NCBI GenBank assembly: GCA_032191485.1
Contig: JAVDOI010000001.1
Coordinates: 30,179,948 to 30,243,947, forward strand
DNA: 64,000 nucleotides
Reading direction: 5' to 3'
Origin: Leptoclinus maculatus
Taxonomy: Eukaryota > Chordata > Actinopteri > Perciformes > Stichaeidae
A program made the translations under genes and the position numbers. A model generated the notes under the pieces. That model was not told the origin of the DNA, did no database searches, and was given only the letters and a program-made list of their open reading frames with translations. Positions within the stretch are counted from its first letter, which is position 1, and the number at the start of each line of letters is the position of its first letter. Positions 14,950 to 25,600 of this stretch are shown one piece after another.

Positions 14950-15835
14950 CTTGGTCCACTGGTATGAAAATGAAAAGGATTGGACCAACTCCAATCTTAC
15001 TTTGTTTGACCTATTATCTCATAGAAAACAAGGTTCAATGAGGCTGAGATTTTCACAGTAATTCAACCTTTGCCCAACGATTCTTTGTCAGGAAATTCAA
15101 TGGGAAATTCCTTAAACCTTTTCCATAGTAATGTATGGCATTTCGACTATGTTTGACCTATTAACCCATAGAAAACAAGGTTCAATGAGGCTGAGATTCT
15201 CACAGTAATTCAACCTTTGCCCAACGATTAACTGTTATGAAAATCAATGGGAAATTCCGTACAGTTTTCCCATACTAATGTATGGCATTTCGACTATGTT
15301 TGACCTATTAACCCATAGAAAACAAGGTTCAATGAGGCTGAGATTCTCACAGTAATTCAACCTTTGCCCAACGATTAACTGTTATGAAAATCAATGGGAA
15401 ATTCCCTACAGTTTTCTCATAGTATTGTATGGCATTTTGACTTTGTTTGACCTATTAACCCATAGAACACAAGGTTCAATGAGGCTGAGATTCTCACAGT
15501 AATTCAACCTTTGCCCAACGATACATTTTCAGGAAAATCAATGAGAAATTCCTTAAACTTTTTCCATAGTAATGTATGGCATTTCGACTATGTTTGACCT
15601 ATTAACCCATAGAAAACAAGATTCAATGAGGCTGAGATTCTCACAGTAATTCAACCTTTGCCCAACGATACATTTTCAGGAAAATCAATGGGACATTCCT
15701 TAAACTTTTCCCATACTAATGTATGGCATTTCGACTATGTTTGACCTATTAACCCATAGAAAACAAGGTTCAATGAGGCTGAAATTCTCACAGTAATTCA
15801 ACCTTTGCCCATAGATTACATGGTGTGAATATCAA
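14950..15835. repeat. 147-bp tandem satellite, six copies
   Basis: The landmark GGTTCAATGAGGCTGAGAT recurs with its TTC at 15034, 15181, 15328, 15475, 15622 and 15769: five consecutive spacings of exactly 147 bp. Each unit carries TTTGACCTATTAACCCATAG, CAACCTTTGCCCA and CAATGGGAAATTCC. A more diverged unit (spacing about 127) precedes at about 14890. Copies differ by scattered substitutions without net length change. Confidence 0.95.
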
Positions 15836-17362
15836 TGGGAAATTCACTGTGTTTCGTGAATGTCTCCAGTCTTTTAATTAATTAAAAATACTTTAAAGCC
15901 AAATAAAGGGATGCATTCTTTTTGACAATGAAGAGGGGGTCGTGGAGATGAAATGGCTGAAATTTAGAGTTCGTAGGTCCAAGTTAAGGTGCCCAAAACC
16001 AGGCGTTTAGGTCAAAGGTCAAAAGGTCGTAATTGGTGCATTATGTAAAAATGGCCATAGAGTCTGAGAAAAAGGTTGAAACTGCCTGAATTTTGCACCA
16101 CACCTTCCCCCTGATGTGTAGAGTTCGTAGGTCCAAGTTAAAGTTCCCGAAAACAGCAACAAATGTGTAAATTGGGCCTAAAGTATGTTAAAGGGCCGGT
16201 ACATTTGACCTATGTACAAACGGTCATAAAATCTGAGACAAAGGTTGAAACTGCCTGCATTTTGCAACACACATTCTCCCTGATACCTTGATTCAGGCTG
16301 GAAAGTAAAAAGTCTGTAGACCCTAGGAAAAGCTATCACCTGTTAGCAACATGCTAATAAGATCAATCCAATTCATGCTAGTAGAGCATCCTCTGGTGTC
16401 CACCATATATCATTTACATCAACATCTGTCTTGTAGAAATGGTTTTATGGCACCCAACAGAAACAGACACATGTGGACGTAATTTACAGTCTTTTAATTA
16501 ATTAAAAATACTTTAAAGCAAAATAGAGGAATTCTTTCTTTTTGTGAATGAAGAGAGGGTCGTGGAGATGAAATGCCTAAAATTTGGAGTCCGTAGGTCC
16601 AAGTTAAGGTGCCCAAAAACAGCAAAAAAGGTCTTAATTGGCTCTAAATCCTCTTAAAGGGCCGGTAAATTTGACCTATGCAAAAATGGCCATAATCTCT
16701 CAAATATGGGTCCCAGAAACCACAGATTACGGACACACATTGTGGACTAGGCCTACAATGAGGTCACGTGAACAAAATCCCTCTAAAATGTCTAGAAAAT
16801 AAATTTGCCTGTATGAAACTCAGGAGAACAGGAGGGTGAACATCTTAGCAAGATGTACACCCTGTCGTGCTGTTAAGTCAGATTGGAGAAATTTTTGTTC
16901 TAAACATCTGAGAGCTCTGCTTTTTTAATATGTTGTAGCCATGCTACTGCTGTCCATCATATATCATTTTCATCAACATCTGTCATGTAAATCGGGCCTA
17001 AATTACCATAAAGAGCAGTCAATTTGACCTATGTAAAACGGTCATAGCATCTGAGAAAAAGGTTGAAACTGCCTGGATTTCGCAGGACACCTTCCCCTTG
17101 ATACCGTGATTCAGTCTGGAAAGTAAGAAGTCTGTAGACCCTTGGGAAAGCTATCTCCTGTTAGCAGCATGCTAATGACTTCAAACCAATGCATCCTAGT
17201 AGAGTGTCCTCTTGTGTCCAACATATGTCAATTTTATAAAACAAAGTCGTTTATTAGTGTTTTTATAGGACCCAGCAATAACCCTCTTGACTCTAAACAC
17301 TGAAAACAGGCTTTTTCGAAGGCCCTATCTTCCCTTATCTTCCAAAAACGGCCATTTGGGTT

Positions 17363-17552
17363 GGGACTTTTGGCATAAATGAGAGCCCATTCAAATTTAG
17401 GACAAATGGCCGTTTTTGAACATTCCTTATAACTCGAAAAGGGCCATTTGTCCTCCTTTTCTGTATGCGAAATGGCAGTGCCCTTCCCTTATAAATCAAA
17501 AAATGCCATGTTGCCTACATTTGATTGGGCTCTCATTCATGCCAAAAGTCCT
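17363..17552. repeat. Foldback (palindromic) element, copy 2
   Basis: A second copy of the 190-bp unit at 14669, about 2.7 kb away and in the same orientation, with over nine bases in ten the same by eye. The terminal arms are GGGACTTTTGGCATAAATGA and TCATTCATGCCAAAAGTCC. Confidence 0.85.
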
Positions 17553-18236
17553 AACCCTGTCCTTTTATTTCTACAACATGCAAATAACTCATCAAAAAGC
17601 TCAAACAGTCTGGAAATTGCACCCAACATCTTATCTTAGGTTCTGAACATGCTCACCAAGAATCCCATCTCTCAGCCCTCTGGAAAATTATCTCCTGTTA
17701 GCAGCATGCTAATGACTTCAATCCAATGCAGCCTAGTAGAGTATCCTCTTGTGTCCAACATATGTCAATTTCATAACAACAAGTCGTTTATTAGTGTTTT
17801 TATAGGACCCAACAGAAACACACACATGTATACGTCTCCAGTCTTTTAATTAATTAAAAATACTTTAAAGCAAAATAGAGGAATACATTCTTTTTGTGAA
17901 CGAAGAGAGGGTCGTGGAGATGAAATGCCTAAAATTTGGAGTTCGTAGGTCCAAGTTAAGGTGCCCGAAAACAGTAAATTGGTGCTAAATTCTCTTAAAG
18001 GGCCGGTAAATTTGAAACGGCCATAAAATCTGAGAAAAAGGTTGAAACTGCTTGAATTTTGCACCATGCATTCCCTGTGATGCCTTGATTCAGCATGCCA
18101 AGCAAGAAGTCTGTAGAACTTTGGTAAAGTTTTGGACCGTCCCTGTGCATCCGGTAACATAACCAAGGTGTCCACGTGGCGTCGTACGGTGATAGCTGAT
18201 CCGTTTCCATGTTTTCCACTCAAAAAGCAAAAAAGG

Positions 18237-18580
18237 CCATTCGGGACTTAGCCCCACCCATTCCCATGTTTCCCATGATCAGCCCCACCCATTTCCATGT
18301 TTCCGACGAAAGTTGTACCCAAAAGGCATATAATCCATTCGGGACTTAGCCCCACCCATTCCCATGTTTCCCATGGTTACCCCCATCCATTTTTTCATGT
18401 GTCCGATGAAAGTTGTACCCAAAAGGCATATAATCCATTCGGGACTTAGCCCCACCCATTCCCATGTTTCCCATGATCAGCCCAACCCATTTCCATGTTT
18501 CCGATGAAAGTTGTACCCAAAAGGCATATAATCCATTCGGGACTTAGCCCCACCCATTCCCATGTTACCCATGGTTTCCA
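18237..18580. repeat. 98-100-bp tandem repeat, four copies
   Basis: CCATTCGGGACTTAGCCCCA starts at 18237, 18335, 18435 and 18533 (spacings 98, 100, 98). Each unit includes CCCATTCCCATGTTTCCCAT and GAAAGTTGTACCCAAAAGGC. Confidence 0.9.
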
Positions 18581-18750
18581 TGATGAATAGCGCCCTCTAT
18601 AGCATTTCGTAGTTGTTAACACTTGGCCCCCTCAATGGCATTTGGGTTCCCGGATGGCGCAATGGGAGTTAGTCCGTATGGCCAAAACATTTCCACCGTG
18701 CCCAAAAAGGGCCGTGTCCCCAGTACGGCCCATGTTAAAGTTGGGACATA

Positions 18751-19410
18751 AACCCCAAATTCCCTAGCCTGTGTTATTTGTAGCCTATAGTATCACTCTA
18801 AAACATATTTTACTGTACGATGCCTTCAGCCTGGAATCAACACCAGCCTGCCAGACAGGGTGTGAGCCATTTATTTAGGTTTTAGGAGCAGCATATCAAA
18901 CAGGACATATTACGCAGCAGGATAAAGAGTCGTGAATTTCTACATTGAATAAAAGATACTAGGATATTTTGGGTTTGGTTGTCCTCCCCAAGGATATTTT
19001 AAGACTTTTTTTGACTTAAAGTATGCAATTTGACATCATTTTGGACCACTATTACGACCATAGATAACGCTGCAAAAGCTAAGAGACAAACTTTCTGTAT
19101 GAATAGTTATTCCATTATTTACATGTGTCACAGGCTTTGTCTGACCGTTTGTTTCTTCTGGAAATGTGTGCCCTATAAAATCATACTGCTTCTTAAGCAT
19201 GGTGCAAAAATACTGGCGCTGCACTGTTATGAATTGCCATAATGAGTCATCCAGAGAAACTGATATGAAGAGGTCAGAAAAGCATTATGAGCTCACAGCA
19301 GCTTGTGAGAACTGCTGGTGCGAAAAATAAACCATGGTACACCAGAGTGAAATGTAGAAGGGCCCACTTTGAGCAACAGCCAGATGAGTAGCAACTTTGT
19401 GTGGCTAATT
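18751..19410 (-). other. GALNT2 intron 1, unremarkable stretch
   Basis: Intronic DNA between the mosaic repeat block and the inverted repeat at 19411. There are short random open frames only. Confidence 0.4.
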
Positions 19411-19532
19411 TTCTGTAACTAGTGAAGCATTTAAGCATTGTTAAATTAGCAAGCTAGCTAGCAAACTCGACAACTGGCTAGTTAGCTAGCTTGCTAATTC
19501 CACTATGCTTAAATGCTTCACTAGTTACAGAA
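19411..19532. repeat. Long inverted repeat (hairpin)
   Basis: The left arm starts TTCTGTAACTAGTGAAGCAT and the right arm ends ATGCTTCACTAGTTACAGAA. Pairing continues through TTAAGCAT and AGCAAGCTAGCTAGC / GCTAGCTTGCTAATT to a short centre at about 19471. The arms are about 55 bp each. Confidence 0.9.
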
Positions 19533-20299
19533 GATGGTCACAACAGCGGGCTGGTGGCCAGCAGCAGCGCTGGGTCTAACGGTCCCTCGGCCAAACTCCC
19601 TGCCTGCTCAGGAGAAAAATAAGCTACCTAGCTCAGTAGCTAGCCATCTGTCTCTGGAGCTAAGTCTGCTCTCTTCCAAGCAAGCTGCAACAACACTTAG
19701 CCACACAGACGCGTGTTGTCATTATAACAACTAACTCTTCAATAAACCACGGAAAACCGTATAATGTATTTCTATGGTCGCACCCCTTGTAGCTAGCAAA
19801 GCTCATTGTTAGTTGTTTTGTAACAACTAGCTATATGGTGGCTACAGGCCTAATTTTTTTACTCTTACTTTGAATATTCCCTTGGTGACCTTCTGATCTA
19901 ATGCATGGAATCTGAGGATAAAACTCTCTTGCGCACAACACTATATATATATACACACTATAGGAAGAAAGGGTCATTATGTCACGGAACTCACATTTGT
20001 GCAACTTTAGTAAGTTAACCCGACACACTGCAACCTGTTGTCAAGCAACATAAGTTGCAGTTAGCTTAGCTAGCTAACTTACCATCACAAGTTTGATACC
20101 CTGCAGCTTGACCCGCAACGTGACCATGGCTAATATTTAGTTCAGACATGAATCCTTATCAACCGAGCTGCCTGACACGCTGTCAAAAAGTTAGCTTGCT
20201 AGTTTTTAGGTCCGAAGTTAGCTGTAGTAAAACTGTCTGTTGCCCCTGTTAAAGAGACGCATTTAGAGCTTAAACGGTGATCACGTGCAATACTAACGT

Positions 20300-20700
20300 C
20301 AATTCCCCATCTTTGTTCCTACATGTATATAAGGATGGTGCCAGTGCAGCTCATCTTCTGGCGGAGCGCACGCAACAAATCCTGAGCTACCAGATTACTC
20401 AAAGAATTGGAATTGCATCCAGTTAACTACTGTTTCTATGTTGTGTGTGCCACAAATACTATTTCAGCGACACGAGACCCTGGTGGTCGCCAGACCTCCA
20501 TCCTGGTACGTTTCCACCTAAGGGGCGCCTTTATTCCCTGTCTGCTCCTGAAAGAGAGGCGATGGACAATTATATTAACAACTCCCTGGCTTCCGGTCTC
20601 ATACACCCCTCGTCCTCTCTGCTGCATTGATTCAAACTATCCCTGGTGTCTGTCATACTGCTCCTGGGTCCTTACCACACCCGTTGTATGTTAATAACGT
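20300..20700 (+). mobile_element. Ty3/gypsy retrotransposon remnant
   Basis: At 20496-20618 the plus strand reads LHPGTFPPKGRLYSLSAPER followed by EAMDNYI.NSLASGLIHPSS, the N-terminal border of a Ty3/gypsy reverse transcriptase as found in fish elements. A TATATAAG box (about 20325) lies before it, and an LTR-end-like GCTCCTGGGTCCTTACC after it. The rest of pol, integrase and gag are missing, so this is a dead, rearranged fragment. Confidence 0.7.
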
Positions 20701-22319
20701 TAACGTAATAATGTTTTAAGAGGTGATTTAAAAACACTGACATATTTAGCTAACGTTTTCTCAACCGGCATGTTTTTCCAGAGTGTGGGGGCCCAGACTG
20801 GAAAGGCCTAGTAACCCTTAGTTACCAGCTGGGCTCTGTGAACAACCAGAGGGCCACTTTCAACATAGGGTGCCCAGGCTCATGGGGGGTTAGCAGAAGG
20901 GCAGAGGGGGAGGACGGGTCAGAAATAGTGGGCCAGTAAACTAAAATGGCTTTAATACCTGAGCCACCATAGCGAGGACGAGAAGAAGTTGAGATAGGTG
21001 TCCATTGTGGGTAGAGCATGGTGCTGTGAGACGGCAAAGAGTAATAGAGAATCATTCAGCAGGGCCCAGTCTGTCTCTGTGGCAAACAGAGCCGATGGAG
21101 GACACTCATTATGGGGAAATGGGGCCAGATGCATCTCTGCTTCATGTAGCTTACGGAGGTGAACTGCACAAAGAGTGTGATAAGGAGATGCTGAAGCAAA
21201 GGCTAAGAAAACCATTGATCCAGCATCCAGATGTACTGTGGAAAGTAAGAAATGGCAATGATCCGTTGCTAGAAACACGGCTAATGTCCCTAGCATTGTT
21301 AACACAAGCATGTGCTAGCATTAGCTTTCCAGTTAACAGCGTCACACCAGGAAGAAAAAGAGGTCATAGTGGAGGACTGATTGTCACTGGATAGAAGTGT
21401 TAGCACTGGTAGTCTCGTTAGCAGAGCAGGTAGAACAGTCAAAAGAAGAAGCAGAAATGCTAAATGCTAAGGCATCAGAATGAGTAGGGCCTGGGCGTCC
21501 TAAAGGTAATTGGGCAAAACCAGAATGTATAGCCATTAGGACCAGTCCAGAGCAGCTGCCTGAGGCATGATGGGCTTTAACTCTGAAGCTAGCAGCATAT
21601 TGACGACAGTAATGCTAGGCTAGGCTCATTATGTATGTATGGACACAAATACCTCCAGAGAAAGACTCTTGAGAGGCTCACGGTTAGCTGAAACAATGTT
21701 TCTGGCATCCCAGAATGGAAAAAACAGCACTATGATTGATTTATTTATGTATCTATTCATTCCAAGCATTGTCTTATAGATTTTTTTTTTTCCACACTTT
21801 TCCATGCCTTTTCTATCCCCAGGACATTACATGCATTTATATGCAAGAGCATCTGTATAATACATTATACTATCAAAAAAAGTTTCCTGCATTTGTCATC
21901 ATTGCAATTTGAATATACATCATGTAAAACCTTGATAAAAACTATCTAGAACTCTAAAGCAAATAGGATTTCAGCCCCTCCCCACTCTGTACCTTTATTC
22001 TTCACTATGAAATATAATGATTAGAGCCCTTAAGAAATCTATTTTTTGTATTCTTGTGTGAGTACTATACTTTTGAATACTATTTCCCATCGTAAATTCA
22101 TAATATGTTAGTTAAATACACATATAAATACTTCTGTTCAATACAAGGGCTTGTAAATAGTTGTAGTTGTTTCTATTTTAAGAATATCAATGTTTGTATA
22201 ATTTTTTAATAGTTCAAAAATGCTTCTATTTCTTAACTTCATTAGAAATGCTTGTGTCATTTCAATGTCCTTTTTAAAAAAAAAAAAATGTTTTGACATT
22301 ATTTATTATTAGTTATTAA
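20701..22319 (-). other. GALNT2 intron 1, possible repeat remnants
   Basis: 20760-21600 has GC-richer text (GGGGGTTAGCAGAAGGGC..., AGCTAGCAGCATATTG) with open frames of up to 129 codons on both strands that show no recognised family. It could be old transposon DNA. 21.7-22.3 kb is plain AT-rich sequence. Confidence 0.35.
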
Positions 22320-22609
22320 CAAAGGCCGCAGACCAGGCCGAGCCTCAGAGCTCCCTCATGCTGATGGTGACCGAAGGAGTGGGGGATGGGCGAGGTTACG
22401 GTGGGGACGGTCAATGTCAGGTTCTGTGTAAAGTACCTTAAGTTTCATTTCTGACACTACACAAAACCTGACGTTTACCGTCCTCATGGGGACCATGGCC
22501 TGTCCCCGCCCCCAGTCAGCACATGCTCCCGTGGAGAGGTGACTGACTGCCTCAGACTGTCGAGCGGCTCCACACACATGTAACCTGACGGGCTAGCTGT
22601 GGAACCTGA
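22320..22609 (+). promoter_or_regulatory. Candidate promoter and 5' UTR of the nested gene
   Basis: A local GC-rich island in AT-rich intron. It contains a GC box (CCCCGCCCCC, 22504-22513) about 100 bp before the ATG, a large inverted repeat (22403-22485) and several CpG. There is no clear TATA box. The position directly before the first coding exon supports a housekeeping-type promoter. Confidence 0.45.
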
Positions 22610-22618
22610 ATGGAAATG
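22610..22618 (+). CDS. Nested gene exon 1, coding part (MEM)
   Basis: ATGGAAATG followed by a perfect GTAAGT donor at 22619. It joins in phase 0 to exon 2 (EERACF...). The exon is tiny, so the start rests on frame continuity, the strong donor and the GC-rich upstream region. Confidence 0.55.
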
Positions 22619-25600
22619 GTAAGTTTTTAATTATTGTCCTAGCTCCTAATGTAACATAGTGCTGTTAAGTTTACTTTGATACTGTTGGTACATGTACTGC
22701 CATATAAAAAGAGCTGTTGCAATGTGCTAGAACTTAACCGAGATGGACAGCTAATGTTAGCTAACACTAAGCTAGCATGTGCAGCTAGCAGCACATGTTC
22801 CAATGTCAAGTGAAACCGAGATGGACAGCTAATGTTAGCTAACACTAAGCTAGCTAGCAGCACATGCACATATTCCAATGTCAAGTGAAACCGGAATCCT
22901 GGACAACTAATTACAGCCAACTACAAATGGATAATTTACACATCATGGGGCTTTTTTTACAGTCACAATATAGTGGTATTTAGATATTTTTTCGAATTCA
23001 TGTTTTATCATTATTATCTATTCCCACAGAACGTGAATATTATGCTCAACAAAGTGAAATATTTGACATATTGAGTCAAGGTCAACTTTTTAAATGTAGT
23101 ATGTCTTCACATGTAAGCAGATATTGTAATTTAAATCGCCATTGGTATTGAAGTCGAATATTCAGCCTCATACTTTCAGAACAAAAGTAGATCTCGTTAC
23201 TATAATGCAGCCTATAAGACCAGAAAATTACTTTTAATTTCAGTCAAAATGTAATAATAGCAGCTCAGGCGATATCTAAATGATTCATGTCACAATTTTA
23301 GCTACACCAAATTCTTCCACTGCAGCTTGAAATACAGAGTACTGTAACATGACTGAATGTGTCCCTTGTGCTTTCAGGAGGAGAGAGCATGTTTTTCATC
23401 CACTGATGGCAGCTCTAAATGCACAGGTGAGAGAGGGTAGAGACCATGAGATGATTGTATATTGAGGTTTGTAGAAAGTCTTTTGTAATACTGAATACTT
23501 CAGGGAGTCTATTGGTTTCCATCCCAAACTGATCATACTCACAGGGTTTAGGTCATATAACTATTTAAAAAGAATCCAAACTCAAATGAAAAATATTTTT
23601 TTCCCATTGAAGATTGAATTAGTTCATCATAAACCATATTAACATTTCCATCCTCTGTTATATGTTTGCAGGCGCCGATGTGACGGATGTCTTTGACCCT
23701 GAACAGACCAACGAGGTAGGATATGTCATCTTCTTTGGGTTTGACAGTTAACCTGCTCGACTGTGTATGTAGAACAGATATCAAAACAATACTAGAGTAA
23801 TTCATTTATTACAGACAGACTCCAGCTAGTGAATCACACATATTAGACTTCCATTGTTACCATAGTGTTTCCGACAGAATTAGATTATATTCTAAATATT
23901 CACTGCACTCTTGTCGTGATAGCAGAACGAACAGGTCAGTCTACAGGAGGGGTAGAGCGAGGGGAAGTTGTCCACTACTTCATTGAATACTGATGTTGTC
24001 TTTCTCTTGGATGGACAAAGAATAAAAATGCAAAAGTGATAAAATATACATGGGTGGCTGCCAATATACCTGGTATATATCTGTTTAAAGATTGTGGGTC
24101 AAATGACTGATTCAAGTTTTCCAGCTGCGTAAAGTAAGAGAATGTTGTGTCTGGCTGGTAATATCAGGTCCAACCCCTCTCAAATGTATTTGAAGAATAT
24201 CAGCTTTTACCATCACACAGAAGATTTAGTCCCACACGTTTGACTAAACAGAGTCTGTTAAACTGTCACCAGTTTGGGTTCTAAGTAGGCCTCAGTGTGG
24301 ACAAAGTACTGAATATTAAAGGGAGCAATTCAAATCTTATTGTTAATGTCTGATGTAATATAAATTGTAGTATTTGTTGTTTGGTTGTGTATTGTTTTGT
24401 TATTTATTTAAAACAGTGTACACCTCAGCATGCAAGACACATTTCAGAAAAATAGAATCAAATCCCACAGAATGTGATTGTATTTGTTGCATAATGGCTA
24501 TTAATAAACCTGAGCAGCCTGCCCGAGTAAAGTCTAATTGAGAAACAACACTATTCTGATCAGTTAAATCAAATCTAATTGAGGCATCGCATGCAACACC
24601 TTATTTTATTTTTTTTTGCAAATGACCACATTAAAGTTAATTCACTTTAAAAAATATGACACCCCTATCTTAAGTTGACTAAAGTTGTTCAGTGGATAAT
24701 GTGGCACCCCAGTGGCTCACCTGACAGAGCAACTGTCACACACAACTTTGTTGTGTGTGACAGTTGTGTTGACAAGTTGTGTTGACACAGTTGTGTTGAC
24801 AAGCAACTTGTCAACACAACTTTTATCATTTACAATAAGGCCAAAACTTAAACTTCGTTGTCTGTGTTTTGCAGGCTCAAAGTCGTGTTATGCGTCGCCT
24901 TCAGAAACTCAAAAAACATCATGATGTGTGTGAGAAGCGCTACGAAGCGACAAACACAAAGAGGTTAAACGTTGAGAGGGAGAGGACCTTGATTTTAAGT
25001 CGTAGCTTGAATGCAAAGGTTAGTTTTTTTACCAGGGGGGGTAGGTAGACTGGTAGGTTGGGAGCCTGTCCAAACATTACAAAAAATGATTTGTTTTTCA
25101 GGAAGAACACCAGTGGTCCAGTGACAGTGACGGTGACAATACCATTATTCTTGACCCCACTCCAGCTGATGTCGATGAGGACACAAGTGTTCCAGAGCTC
25201 ATGAGAACCGACAGTGTAGTTGTAAGTTTATTTGCAAAACTTCACATTCTAACATGAAAAGGGCCATGACATCTGTCAGTTTACTGCAACCAGGGTAATA
25301 TGTTCAGAGGCCGTGACGATTATTAAAAGCGGTAATGTGAAGCGCCACTACGAGACAAAGCACAACTCTTTGAGCAAACGTCTCACATCTCAAATAAAGG
25401 CACAGAAAAATAAACAGAGCTGAATATGGTCAGAATCCTAACGCATTAATTCACTGTCCAACAATGATGTTAACAGAGAGAAATAGAGCTGAAACAAGTG
25501 GTTTAATAACCACAGATAAAGTCCCTGCACACTAATTTATCTTATTAGAAGATGACAATAATATGGATATCTTGGTTTTCTTTGGTGACATCACTTCACA

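Larger units (their letters stand above)
13906..18750. repeat. Mosaic satellite-like repeat block (4.8 kb)
   Basis: A block built from several reused modules: a 32-bp array (14294-14375), two foldback copies (14669-14858, 17363-17552), a 147-bp array (about 14950-15835), three copies of a module starting AGTCTTTTAATTAATTAAAA (15869, 16489, 17841) with the downstream text GTCGTGGAGATGAAATG and GTTCGTAGGTCCAAGTTAAG, copies of a GTTAGCAGCATGCTAATGA module (17160, 17697), and a 98-100-bp array (18237-18580). Its base composition and word use differ from the flanking intron. No transposase or reverse transcriptase frame was found. Borders are approximate. Confidence 0.75.

Noticed and set aside
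20952..21394. Opposing frames of 119 and 129 codons
   Set aside because: Open on both strands, with no recognised family, no splice structure and no promoter. Possibly old repeat DNA, so it was not called as a gene.
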